A stretch of DNA of 64,000 nt from Costus lasius. Lineage: Eukaryota > Streptophyta > Magnoliopsida > Zingiberales > Costaceae. The stretch spans positions 128,997,608-129,061,607 of the forward strand of contig CM050446.2 in the NCBI GenBank assembly GCA_027563935.2, in the 5' to 3' direction. Position numbers and translations under genes: made by a program. Below the pieces are notes generated by a model that did no database searches, was not told the origin of the DNA, and was given only the letters and a program-made list of their open reading frames with translations. Shown here piece by piece: positions 50,501 to 61,300 of this stretch. Within the stretch, counting starts at the first letter, position 1. Each line of letters opens with the position of its first letter.

Positions 50501-53500
50501 AACTGAGTGAAAGTTTGTGCAATCTTCATTGTATTTTTCACCTCGTCAATTTCTGTAGTGTCCTTTATCATAATGTTGCTTCAACGAATGGTACAAGGAG
50601 CCCAATGATGTGAGGGTAATCATCTTGTATTCTCTCTTGAAATTGCTCTCATGGTCTGTCATAAGTTAGACAATCTATTTTGTTATAATATGGATGACAT
50701 TTTTCTAAAGCTGATGATGCCTGGTTAATGCATCTAATAACTTGTAGAATATTATTTTTTATTATAATATATTAAAAAATATTATACTCATTCTAGTGGG
50801 CCCTGCCCTAGCATCACACGTGAAAATAATGTAAAGTCCTATTGTTGGCTCTTCATGCTTGTGATCCTGGTGTTGAATTCTTTTGCTTCATCAAGATAGA
50901 GTTCGATCTTATAAGCTATGTGGTTGAATTCATGTCTGTTTCTTGAATCTTGGACACTATAGCATGATAGTATGTGTCCCTGTGGCATAAAAAGGAATTC
51001 AATTGGAATGAAACTATTTTGAAATTGCATGCTAAGTTTCTTCATCTTCGTATGAGCATCGGCTATTTAAATTTGCTTGTGATCGGAACACCTTGGGGTC
51101 AATACCAGGCTAGGTTGCTAGTTCATCAATCCAATCCAAAGAAGTTGTCAATGCCATGTTGTTGACTTGTAAGGGCTGTATAACTTTCTCATCTTTATGC
51201 ATGCTTGCATTTTGTCTATATGTAACCAAAGTCAATTCTATTGCATTTATGTTGCCGATGCCATCGCCACTACAAGCCTCAAACTAAAGTCATTTAGCGA
51301 ACCACATAGAAGTGGATTAGGCAGGCATCGATTTGTGTTGGTCAAACAATTCATGATCCTTGACTCTACGTTGATCAGTACAAACTTGTCATACCTGTAA
51401 ATGAATCGATTTTTTAAACTATGCCTGAGCTCCAATATCATAAACATAAGCTTTTTTTTTTACATGCAATCCAATTTTCTTGTATCCAGTATTTATTTCT
51501 ATTCTCTGTTTTGTATTTAGTTCAATGCCTTTTTTGCACTTATAGTATAAATTATGACTTTTACTTCTTTAATGCATAATGTGGCTGCCAGTTTTTTCTC
51601 TCTTCTTGATCTGAGTGGTGAATAATTTCCCCTTTCTGCAAACTTATTTAAAATTTTGACTAGTTAATGTCAATTTTGACTAGTTAATGTCTCCTAAATA
51701 TTCTAAGTGTAAGTGCTATGTTATTATAGAAATGTAACCCTGATCCTGCTCTCTGCTGTTGCGTGAGGCTGCATAACGCTTGGTGCATTTTAAATGTTGT
51801 TTTTTATATCCAGGCTGGATCTGCTATGCTGAAAAAACACTTGGATCATACATCTTACCATACATTTCATCTGTGAAGAGCCCCCAACAGACGATGGGAT
51901 CTGCTATCAAGCACCACATAGTACAAAAATTGGGTCTTAGGTAAGCTTTTCTTTTTTGCACAGATGACAACCAACATGCAGATGCATGAAAATTTGTTGT
52001 GATTCAGCCTTGTGGATGTAATGTGAATACCAATCTTTTCTATGACCTTATGGATGCCATTTACCCTTAAAAATAGACTCATTTATAGTTTGATGGGTCT
52101 TTATGAGAAAGTAATTTGGCTTGAATGGATCGATTAGGAGTCAGTTTCTGTACAATGACTATTAAAAGGTTGATAATGGACTATTACATTTTGACCTATG
52201 TTTTCACTTATCTTCATGCTCAGTCTGGAACATTTCATCTTATTTTAATTTAGTGTTAACTACGCCATAATCTAGGATTTTGTCAAATTATACAAGGGTT
52301 TCAATTTTTGAAATTGATATTTTCTATCATTTTCCAGATAAATAAGTTCATGTGTTATTATGAAATATTGTCGGATCTTTTAGCTTTTAAAACTGTGATT
52401 TTGTTGAACAATCGTACATTCGCCAACCAACATTCCGTTTCTTTCAAAACATACTATTTTAACTGTCTGTATGTCTTATAGGCCTGGTAATGTCTACCAT
52501 GTGACCGTGATGCCTTGTTATGACAAAAAGCTAGAAGCTGTCCGTGATGATTTTTCCTTTCCAATGGACGAGCTAGAAGATGGTCATGCCAGATCAGATG
52601 CAAGGATAGCGGAGGTAGATTCAGTTTTGACATCTGGAGAAGTTTTAGACTTAATACAGGTTGGGGTGCTACATTCATTGCATTTACGTATCTATTGTTT
52701 TGATCGCATCAGGCATTGTATTTTCTGCTAACCGTATTTCCTTTCTGATGCAGTTAAAATCTATTGATTTCAAGGCTTTGAAAGTGACTCCTCTCGATAG
52801 TGGGTAAGCTTCATTGTAAGCACTACAAGAATTTGAAGTATCAAATTCTTTAATTTCTTGATTAGCCTTGTCTTGAAAAGGTTATTTTTCATGCTTTATC
52901 ATGTTTATTGTTGAGGACCATTTAAAATCTGTGATGTTTATTTTATTGTTGCAGGCACTACGCTAAGTTGGCATGTCTGTTGAAGTTTTGCTTTGTTTGG
53001 GATATTTTTTCTTAATTACTATCATAATTTGGTCAGTGGATACTGACAGTGTACTGAGTGAGATCTCTATGCTTATCAGGTTGACCAATGTTGATGACGA
53101 AGGACATCTTTATGGTGTCGCAGGTGGTTCTGGAGGATATGCAGAAACAGTTTTTCGCTATGCTGCTAAAAAGCTTTTTGGAGTAGAGATTCAAGGACCC
53201 CTTAAGTTTAGAACCATCCGCAACTCAGACTTCCGTGAAGTGACATTAGAAGTGTGTTCCTATCTGTCTTGAATTTTTGTATACTCTTTAAAAGCTTGCT
53301 TTCTTAGGTCCTTTTTTGTTCCTCAGGTGGATGGTCACACGGTTTTGAAATTTGCATTGTGCTATGGATTCCGTAATTTGCAGAACGTCGTGAGGAAGAT
53401 TAAGATTGGAAAGTGTGATTACCATTTTCTTGAAATTATGGCTTGCCCGTCAGGTACTCTGTTCAGTGACATGAAATGCTGCTTAGGTGTGGAAGCTTGA

Positions 53501-53624
53501 AACATTTTATCATGCGCATTTTTCGTTATCAGGATGTTTAAATGGGGGCGGTCAATTAAAACCAAAGACTAATCAATCTGCAAAAGATCTTATCCAACTA
53601 TTGGAAGCTTCCTACATGCAAGAT
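38504..53624 (+). CDS. NAR1: NAR1, cytosolic iron-sulfur protein assembly factor (3' end beyond window)
   Basis: This hydrogenase-like protein carries two iron-sulfur clusters and passes Fe-S clusters to cytosolic and nuclear apoproteins in the CIA pathway. Ten exons join in frame to 422 codons: 38504-38620, 40919-41001, 42737-42890, 43852-44017, 51814-51940, 52482-52659, 52754-52803, 53080-53251, 53327-53453 and 53533-53624, all with GT..AG. N-terminal cluster ligands are Cys24, Cys63, Cys66 and Cys69 (DCLACSGC). The hydrogenase-type ligands are Cys172 (SACPGW), Cys228 (VMPCYDKK), and Cys389 and Cys393 ([12 protein letters not shown]). Also present are [16 protein letters not shown] and [14 protein letters not shown]. 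The expected C-terminal 50 or so residues, ending near a conserved tryptophan that contacts the targeting complex, are not found. The last intron is over 10 kb and full of transposons. Nothing in the visible part is disabled. Confidence 0.95.
39401..39676. repeat. Perfect 138-bp tandem duplication
   Basis: 39401-39538 and 39539-39676 are identical over all 138 bases. Each unit holds about 40 bases of non-plastid sequence (CTCTTCAGTCTTAACAAAT onward) and about 98 bases of ndhA. The duplication therefore happened after, or together with, the plastid insertion. Confidence 0.97.
39401..39864 (+). pseudogene. Plastid ndhA exon 1 fragment in NAR1 intron 1 (NUPT)
   Basis: Translation gives [28 protein letters not shown] and, after frameshifts, matches through ALADGTKL and the DNA for [13 protein letters not shown]. 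This is exon 1 of plastid ndhA, an NADH dehydrogenase-like subunit. A small deletion after PEYAG and other differences from the usual plastid gene show it is a nuclear relic. The block is preceded by a perfect 138-bp tandem duplication (39401-39538 and 39539-39676) that spans the nuclear/plastid junction. The unit is a multiple of three, so the ORF reads through both copies. Confidence 0.9.
43350..43560 (-). mobile_element. GC-rich repeat copy 1 in NAR1 intron 3
   Basis: A sharply GC-rich island contains GGAAGCTTCGCTCG, GGAAGCTTTGAACGAAGCTT and the palindromic CCGGCGAGCCACCGGACC near its right edge. It shares these motifs with the islands at 49308-49640 and 57708-58139, and lies in inverted orientation to them. 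The clear edge is the complement of ATCATGGTTTGAAAACTCGG at the right. The open frames over it, on both strands, are compositional artefacts. Confidence 0.6.
46234..47235 (-). mobile_element. Solo LTR (1002 bp) with perfect TSD CTAGA
   Basis: The plus strand begins TGTCACGACCCGG and ends GAGCTTCACA. The flanks are identical CTAGA pentamers (46229-46233 and 47236-47240). On the minus strand the unit ends CCGGGTCGTGACA, a common 3' end for Ty3/gypsy LTRs, and has AATAAA, TATA-like and GC-rich stretches. There is no internal region, so it is a solo LTR in NAR1 intron 4. The several long ORFs across it are not genes. Confidence 0.85.
47238..47760. repeat. Tandem duplication, about 253 and 270 bp
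   Basis: 47238-47490 and 47491-47760 are diverged copies. Both start AGAGCTGTTT, contain CAATTTATTGAGAGGGTTGA and end TTTTCCTCTCAT. The copies differ by point changes and short insertions, including ACCCTCTC doubled in copy 2. The first copy begins within the target duplication of the solo LTR. Confidence 0.9.
48143..48534. mobile_element. hAT-type MITE (392 bp) with perfect 8-bp TSD
   Basis: The ends CAGTGTTGTTAAATAGC and the complement of CAGTGTTATCAATAGC are flanked by exact GGATGCAC repeats (48135-48142 and 48535-48542). The interior is AT-rich with several GCTATAGCG/CGCTATA motifs in both orientations. It lies in NAR1 intron 4. Confidence 0.92.
49308..49640 (+). mobile_element. GC-rich repeat copy 2 in NAR1 intron 4
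   Basis: This island is bounded by GCCGGTCCGGTACCG at the left and GGAACGGTTTTGAAAACTG at the right. It contains ACCGGTACCGG palindromes, CCGAAGCTTC and long runs of GCC/GGC. It belongs to the same family as the islands at 43350 and 57708. The ORFs on both strands reflect composition. Confidence 0.6.
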
Positions 53625-54946
53625 GTAAGTTTCATTTTTCACCGACTAGTTGTTTAGAATGTTATTTAAAGTAGAACTTCATTTATATGGTGCTTTGCGG
53701 CTCATCTCCTGTTTCACTATCCTTTGTCTCCAAATGATGCAGCAGTATCGTGTGTCTTTCAAATCCTCTATATTTGTTTGATTCATTTGTTTATGTTACA
53801 TAGCAAAGATCAACGACTCAAAACAATATCTAACATCAAATAAGTAGCATTTCTGTGATATTGTCACTGTCTGGACAGCGGGAAATGTTTCTGTTTGTGT
53901 TGATCTGTGTTTGTGTTTGATAGGATTGAGAGAATCAGCTTAGATGAAATGGTTGGGTGAGTTGTGCATTACCATACTAGAACCAAATAAAGGTACATTA
54001 CATCAAGGTTCTAAATCTCAGTTTGAATATGGCTCAAACTACAGGCCAGTACTATTGTACCATGCTGTTCTGACAAATGGCAGCCTGGACTAAAATAGGG
54101 TCGTCTTGGAAGCTTCAGAATAGGTTACCTCCTTCAGTTCATCCCACAATGGTTTCTTAATCAATAAATTATGAAATTTATTATTTTGCTAGAGCCACGC
54201 AACATGGTAGAAAAGAGATTTCTTAGCTGGCCAATTATGGACTTCCAATGAGGCAATATGATAATCTTTCAGCAAAGTAATGACATCTTGGCTCTTCCAA
54301 GTTATTAATTATGAGCATTTAAGAGAATTTAAGTTTGATAGAGAAGATGAGAAGTTGTTGACTAGATACTTGGAAAAGAGAAAATATCCAAAATTTTGAC
54401 TAGATACTGTGATGGTTAGAAAAAGTTGTCTGAAACATAGCGGTTTCCACAAATTGGAAAAAGTTGTAAGGCGTTTGGGTAAATTATTATGCTATAATTA
54501 AAAGTGTTTTATTGTGCTATCAAGAAGAAATTTATACATTATATTTAAAATTTATTGATTTGTAACATAAACGAAGAGAAGATCCTAATTTTGATTCCCA
54601 CTATAATGTTTAACATATATAAAAAATAGTCATTTGTCGGAATAACAAATAGTAAGAAATTAAAGTTGAAACAGCAGAGGGATATTGTTCAGATTTACAG
54701 CTCAAATCTGATCATATCAACATATTGATCAACTTGGATGATGTAGAATTGTGATCACTTTTTAAAAAGTAAAAACAAATAAATAGTTTGAGAAAAGTTC
54801 ATTATGGGATCTAAGGGATTTTAAGTTTGAATCATTGATAAGCGCTCCCATATAGAGGGAAGTTGAACATGGATAGCGATGACTTGAAGTGCTAATAAGG
54901 TCACTACAAAGTGGTGACCATACTAAGTGGATTTATCAATCATAAG

Positions 54947-57113
54947 TGTTGAACCATTTATTTTCAAGTACATGTGCAAAAGATGAAGTCAAAATTGACC
55001 TTGACCACTGTTGAGTGGCAGCCGAAAATAAGAAAGAAGACATGCCACAATCCTGGAATGCAGAACCAATACAACAAATTAGAAATGTAAAAGAAAAAAC
55101 AAGGAAAAACAATAAGGCTGCGGAGTTGTGGAAAAATATGTAGAATAGTGTGGATTTCTAAAAATACCATGCTAATCAAACCGGGGGTCTTTGCCATGCG
55201 TTAGGATTGATTAATTTTAGAAAAAAGGATAATGGTCATGAGTCATTGGCATATTAGGAATTAAACAAAAAATGTGTAGTTGGTCTATGCCACGTTGAAG
55301 GCAACTTAAAAAATATTCCCTTATAAAAGGGCTAAAAAAGGAAAGAAGTGGCAATTGGTAGAAGAGATTGGAAAGAAAAATGATAAAAAGGGAAGAAGGC
55401 TTGGCAAAAAAAGATAGGAAAATTGGCCGTAAAAGGGTTGTTAGCATGAAGAATCGAAGAGGAGAAAATTATAAAAAAAGAAATGGGAATAAAAGGATGT
55501 CGGCTAGAGAAATGATAAGAAGAGACTAAAAGCATAGTAAAAAAAAAGGAGGGGGGAGTTTGCAGAGGAAGTGAGAAAATAAAAAGAGTGAAAGTAAGAA
55601 TGGAAAAGGCACTCGGCGGGGGAAGAGAATAAAAAAAAAGGGAAGAGTTGAGATGCTGGTAAAGAAAGCAGAGTGCCACACATTTGATTAAAAAAACACG
55701 TAAAGCGAAATGTAAAAGGAATTTTCTTTTAGTAGGAAAATATGGTGTGCCACTTGCATTATGCAAACCCCTTTTTTTAGTGTATCGTTATTGAATGTGT
55801 TGTTAGTAGAAAAACATGGTGCGGTATTTGCATCATGCGAACTCTCCTTTTTTTATTGTATCATTATTGAATATATTTTTAATAAGAAAACATGGTATGC
55901 TATTTGCATCATGCAACCTTTTTTTATTGTATTTTCGTATTGAATTGTTTTTAATAGGAAAATATGGTGCATTACTTGCATCATGCAAAATCCTCCTTTT
56001 TATCATATTGTCACATTGAATGGTTTTTAGTAGGAAAACATAGTGAGCTACTTGCATCATGCACCCACCTCACCTTCTATGATTCGTGATGAGCGTTTAA
56101 AAAAAATGAAAGGTGATGAGTGCTTAAAAGAGAGAAAACAAAGGTAATGAGTAAAAATCATTCAATATGACAATATGATAAAAAGAAGGGGTTTGCATGC
56201 TGCAAGTAGCACACAATGTTTTCCTTCTAAAAACTATTCAATATAGCAATACTGAAAACACATCTAATAACGATGCAATAAAAAAAGGGAGTTTCTATGA
56301 TGCAAGTAGATCACCATATTTTCCTATAAAAGAAAATTCCTTTTACCTTTCACTTTACCAGTTTTCTTTTACCAAACATGTGTGTGCTACCCTTTGTCTA
56401 CCAGCCTCTCAACTCTTCCATCTTCTTTTCATATTCTTTCCATGTTGACTGTCTTTTTCCATTCTTTTTCCTTTTTTTATTCTTTCCTTGCGCCCCTCTT
56501 CCTGCGCATCTCTTTTTTTTTTTCTCTCTGTTCCTCTCCCGACTCTCCCGACTCTCCCCTCCACTTTTTTACTCTACTGTCATCTCCTTTTATCATTTCT
56601 CCCGACCTCCTCCTTTTACTCCCCTTTCTTCTTTTATCATTTTCAAGAGATTTTTCTGGCCAACTTCCCTTTGACAACCTATTTTCCTATCTTTTTTTTT
56701 GTTGTGCCTTCTTCCCTTTTATCATTGTTTCTTTCCAATCCCTTCTACCGATCGCCTCTTCTTACCTTCTTTTAGCCCTTATAAAAGGGAAGATTTTTTA
56801 CCTTGCCTTTATCGTGGCATAGACCAACAATTACACATTTTTTTAATTTAATTCCTAATGTGCCAATGACTCGTGACCAGCATGATTTTTTTAGAAATTC
56901 CCAACTTTTTTAGATATTTTTTCACATCTCCTGCAGCCTTATTTTATTTTGACTTTTTTTCCTTTTACATTTCTAATTTGATATATTAGTTCTGCGTTCC
57001 AAGATAGTGGCGCGCCTTCTTTCTTATTTTGGGCTGCCACTTAACTGTGGTCAAGGTCAATTTTCATTTCACCCATTTGCACACGTACATGGGTGAAAAT
57101 AAATGGTCCAACA
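54947..57113. mobile_element. Giant fold-back element (2.17 kb, about 1-kb arms)
   Basis: The left arm (54947 to about 56030) and right arm (about 56060-57113) are diverged inverted copies along their full length. Examples are GACCTTGACCAC at 55000 mirrored by GTGGTCAAGGTC at 57047, AAAAATGTGTAGTTGGTCTATGCC mirrored near 56818, and the ends TGTTGAACCATTTATTTTCA and TGAAAATAAATGGTCCAACA. The flanking bases are ATAAG and GTAAG. The centre holds about five tandem units of about 75 bp (55733-56060). There is no credible coding region; one arm is purine-rich and the other pyrimidine-rich. It lies in the last NAR1 intron. Confidence 0.88.
55733..56062. repeat. Tandem repeat, about 75 bp x 5
   Basis: Units begin near 55733, 55808, 55882, 55955 and 56031. 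Each contains TAGGAAAACATGGTG, TTGCATCATGC and a T-rich stretch before ATTGAAT. About two inverted copies lie at 56180-56335 in the other arm of the fold-back. Confidence 0.8.
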
Positions 57114-57707
57114 GTAAGCTATTAAGAATTATGTAGGTCAAATTGAATGCTCAGAGACTGCATTTCATATTTCAGGCTGGAAGATAAGTCTCTTACATCC
57201 ATCCCTAGTATAAATTAGATTATTTTGTCTAAAGTATATCATGGTTAAATTATTACAAAAATATTCGACAAACAAGACTACCTTGAAACTAAATGCTATT
57301 GAGGCTACTAGCTAGATCAAGTAACACAATGCAAGTGCTTCTGAACTAAATCATGTAATATCAGTTAAGATGAGATGAGTGAACTAACACAAAAAGATGC
57401 ATGAGTATGAGTTAACTAGTGAAGATGAGATGATTGAACCAATGTTTAAAAAATTGATCCGTACTAGGCTCTGGCTAGTTTATACCGGTCTGGACTGTTA
57501 CATGGACGCAGCAAATATCAATGGAGTAGAGCGGAGCAAGAAGAAGGGAGGAGTAGAAGAAAGGAGGTGAATGAGGAGAGATCATCTGCAAGCACCATCC
57601 ATGTCCACCACCACGAGCGTTGCGAGCGTGAGTGCAGTCCGTGCTTGTAAAACACGAGCATAGTCCGCATTCGCAAATGCAAGTGTCAACCGCATCGCAA
57701 GTGCGAG

Positions 57708-58139
57708 CCAAGGATTTCAAAGCCGGTCCGGTGACTCGGTTCAAGGAGCCACCGGATCGGTTCGGTACCGGTACTGGTACCGTGCGTACTAGACGAACTG
57801 AGAGGCGAGGAAGAACCGGGGGCAGAGGGAAAGTGGCGGAAGCTTCGTTCAAAGCTTCTGCTACGACTGGAAGCTTCGAACAAAGCTTCCGTCGACGTTG
57901 GATCGAAGCTTCTAGCTTCCTGCGTCGCCGGAAGCTTCAATCGAAGCTTCTGGTGCGGCAACGAATCGAAGCTTCCAGTGCCGATCGAAGCTTCCAGACC
58001 TCCCGCCGCTGTTGCCGCTGCTGTCCGCCGCCGTTCCGTCCGGAGCCGTGCTCCGAGGCGTGTTCCGTTGCCGCCCGCTCATCGGACCGGTACCGTACCA
58101 CAGAAACCGAGCGGTATGGTATGGTTTCTTAATCCTTGG
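57708..58139 (+). mobile_element. GC-rich repeat copy 3: 432-bp element studded with AAGCTT
   Basis: The ends CCAAGGATT and AATCCTTGG are inverted, and TGCGAG flanks both sides (57702-57707 and 58140-58145). The interior has about ten AAGCTT sites, most within GAAGCTTC, between 57838 and 57994, and GGTACC-containing ACCGGTACCG palindromes near both ends. It is the best-bounded member of the family also present at 43350 and 49308. No protein is recognisable. Confidence 0.7.
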
Positions 58140-58311
58140 TGCGAGCACAAGGGGGAGGACGAGAAGAAAAGAGGCGGCGGCAACAGTAAGCACCTTCCCA
58201 GAGTTTATCCGCCTACTGGTTTGCTGTGTTGGTCCACTACTGCCTCATTGTGTTAGTACCATCCTTGGTACTGACCAATACATGCTTGGTTTGAGATTTT
58301 AAACCTTAGAT

Positions 58312-61300
58312 TAGGGCTGATCAAATGGTAAAAACTGAAACCGAATTTACCGAACCAAATTTACCAAACTTATTTTTACCGAAAATTTTAATATCGAAAC
58401 CGAACTGAATTAAAAAATTACCGAATCATTACCGAACCGAATTCACCGCAAATTTTTGGTAAATTCAGTTAAATTACCAAAAATTGCATATGGTAAAAAA
58501 AATAAAACATAATTTTTAGCTAAGGTAAAAAAAATTAAAATTACCATGCACAGATTGTTCTTCAAATTTAAAATTTTGTTTTAATAATTATAATCTGGTT
58601 GAAGAATTCAAGCAAACTGAAGCTTACTAACATAAGTATCTCTTCATAAAAACATATTTTAGTAACTATAATCTGGTTCAAGAATTCAAGAACAAATTTG
58701 TGCAGTAGCATAACAATTATACAGCATACGAGGAAAACTGAAAGTAATGCACTATGAAACTATGAATGCGATGTCCAACAATTAATTAACAGATGAGATC
58801 TTAGAAACTCATCTAAATCCAGAAACAGATTTCCACCAACGACATAATTCAAAGCAAAAGCAAAACTGTTTTGAGAAATAGTAGAATTATAAACAGAACC
58901 AAATTGCTAATCACATACAGTAACTGCAAGCTTAAATCATATACGTTAATTTTTACTTGCATACCTACTCAATAGCAGCAACAACATCAGAAACATATCC
59001 CCAAAAAGCCTATAAAGAACCTTATAAACAACATCAGAAACATATCCCCCAAAAAGCCTATAAAGAACCTTATAAACAGCAATCCTGAAGATAGATAACC
59101 AGATAATATTAACAAGAGATCATATTGAACTTGCAGAAGATGGTTTGCATCATGTCATAAAACCATACCTGGCCCGTGATGCCATGCCACTTGCTTTTCC
59201 AAATTCATATCCATGCATTCTCACTGGGATTCCATTGTTTCCATCGGCAATTGCTGCTGTATGACTAGTAATAACATATGAAAAAGCAGAAATTGCCTAG
59301 TAACAGAACGAAACTGAATAAAAGCATGGATTTTTCATTGCATGCACAAAAATATCGATGACACAAAGTCCTCAACACAAGCCTGAGCCACAACACAACA
59401 TAATCCACAACACAAATAATACAATACCTCAGGTCCACAGGAGCCTCAACCACACAATGACACAAAATCCACACTTGTTTACGTAAAGCCATCAACATGT
59501 AAAATCAAAATTCACAGAGCTAAGTAGCCAACAGCAGCCCAGCGAACCAGCCCTTCTTCCTTCAACAAGCGTCCATCATGCCATGTTTACAAGCGAACCA
59601 GCCCTTCTTCCTTCAAAAGCAAGTTAATCACTAAGCAGTCACATGTATCTTATAATTGTAAAATTGAAAAGAAATATAATAAGAATGCTATTTTAAAATA
59701 ATTTATTTCTTACAAATGCTTACAAAAAATGAGAAAGAGATTAGATCTCGCACTCAACATTGCCATCATGCCATGTTTGAAAATTCCGCAAACAAAAATG
59801 AGTTTAGCAAAAAGTTCAAAAACAATAATAAATGCACAGAAAAGAATACAATGTTGAGTAAAATAAAAATTTTACCTGATTCAAGTTTGGTGTGATCTTC
59901 GAATCCAATCTTGGGCACATATCAGAGGTTCTACTACTTTAGGAGACAAAACTTCTGAATTAATCAAGAACTCAATTTCCAATACTAAATGCTGATTCTG
60001 AAGCAATAGTAGAAATAGGGACAGCAAGCACATCTCTAGCCATTTGTGATAGTATAGGAAATCTAAGTCCACCATGATAATATATCAAAATCTTCATAAT
60101 CATCATCAACTTCTTCACTTATATATTTATCCAATTCAGTTCTTAAATCTGCCCCCCAGAATCTGACCTACACCTTTTTAGCCTTTCTCTCTTCAATCTT
60201 ATTTCGTCATCTCGATAACTTTCACTCACATTTGAGTCATCAACACTAGTAAGTTCAGATTGTGAACTATCAGATGATTGATAGGTTTTTTGGAAAGTAT
60301 TAAAACGCTTATATTTATTGAAAATCTCAAACAGTGCAGCTTTTACTTCCCTAGCCACAGTCATACTCTTTTGATGCTCATACAAAGTGTAAATCTCAGG
60401 TTCAGTATATTTAAACTTGAGGCGGATCAAGTGCAGCAGTAATATAAATCAACTTGTTTGTCTTTGAAGTATCGCCCCAATACATCTCATACTTCTCTCT
60501 CATAGCGTGGGCCATCATGCTTAAATCAAAGTCATCACATTTTTGCAACTTAAAATTTTTATCAACAATTGTAATTTCATCAAATAAAATAGTGGAAGTT
60601 ACATGCAAGCTACTAGAAACTTTGAGTGTAAGAACATAAAAGTTTTCTAAAAACTGAATTGCTCTCTGGGTATCATTCCAATCTCTACTATTGGGCACAC
60701 CATCACTCCCATCCTTCATTATAAGTTCATGGCAAAAGCTAGGATCAACCACTTTGAATCTGTCAAAGGCTCTTTCAAATTTTTGCGCAGTATGTAACAT
60801 TGCTAACATCTAAGCATAACAAGCTTTTGGATTGAATTTTTTCAATCTCAACACATTCTTTATATTTCTTCAATCTAGATAGAGCTTGTCTCACATAGTG
60901 AATAGATTGCCGAATTTTTTAGATTGATCTACTCAACTCTTTCAACCCATTGTTAACAATAAGATTTGTTATGTGAGCAACACACCTCATATGAATGTAT
61001 TTTCCTTGTGCAATACTAGAACCCCAATGGTTGAATTTGTCCCTCAAATAATTAATAGCAATATTATTATTTGAAGCATTATCAACTGTTATAGCAAAAA
61101 CCTTATCTATCTCCCAGTCAAGAAAGCACATCTCGATAGCCATGCCTAAACCTCTACCAGTGATCATTAACTGGACAAAAATTTAGAATTTTCTTATGCA
61201 ATGTCCAGTGATCAACAATATAGTGGGCTGTCAAACACATAATTGATCCTTTGTGATGAGGTCCATGTGTCAGTTGTTAAACAAACTCTTTGAGCAGAAT

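Noticed and set aside
55332..56822. Phe/Ser/Leu-rich ORFs of 95-146 codons that look like membrane proteins
   Set aside because: They arise from pyrimidine-rich arms of the fold-back element and appear as mirror images in both arms.
57632..58302. ORFs rich in EASF/KLRSKL-like repeats
   Set aside because: They translate the AAGCTT-studded GC-rich repeat; the same peptide patterns appear at 43350 and 49403 in other frames and strands.
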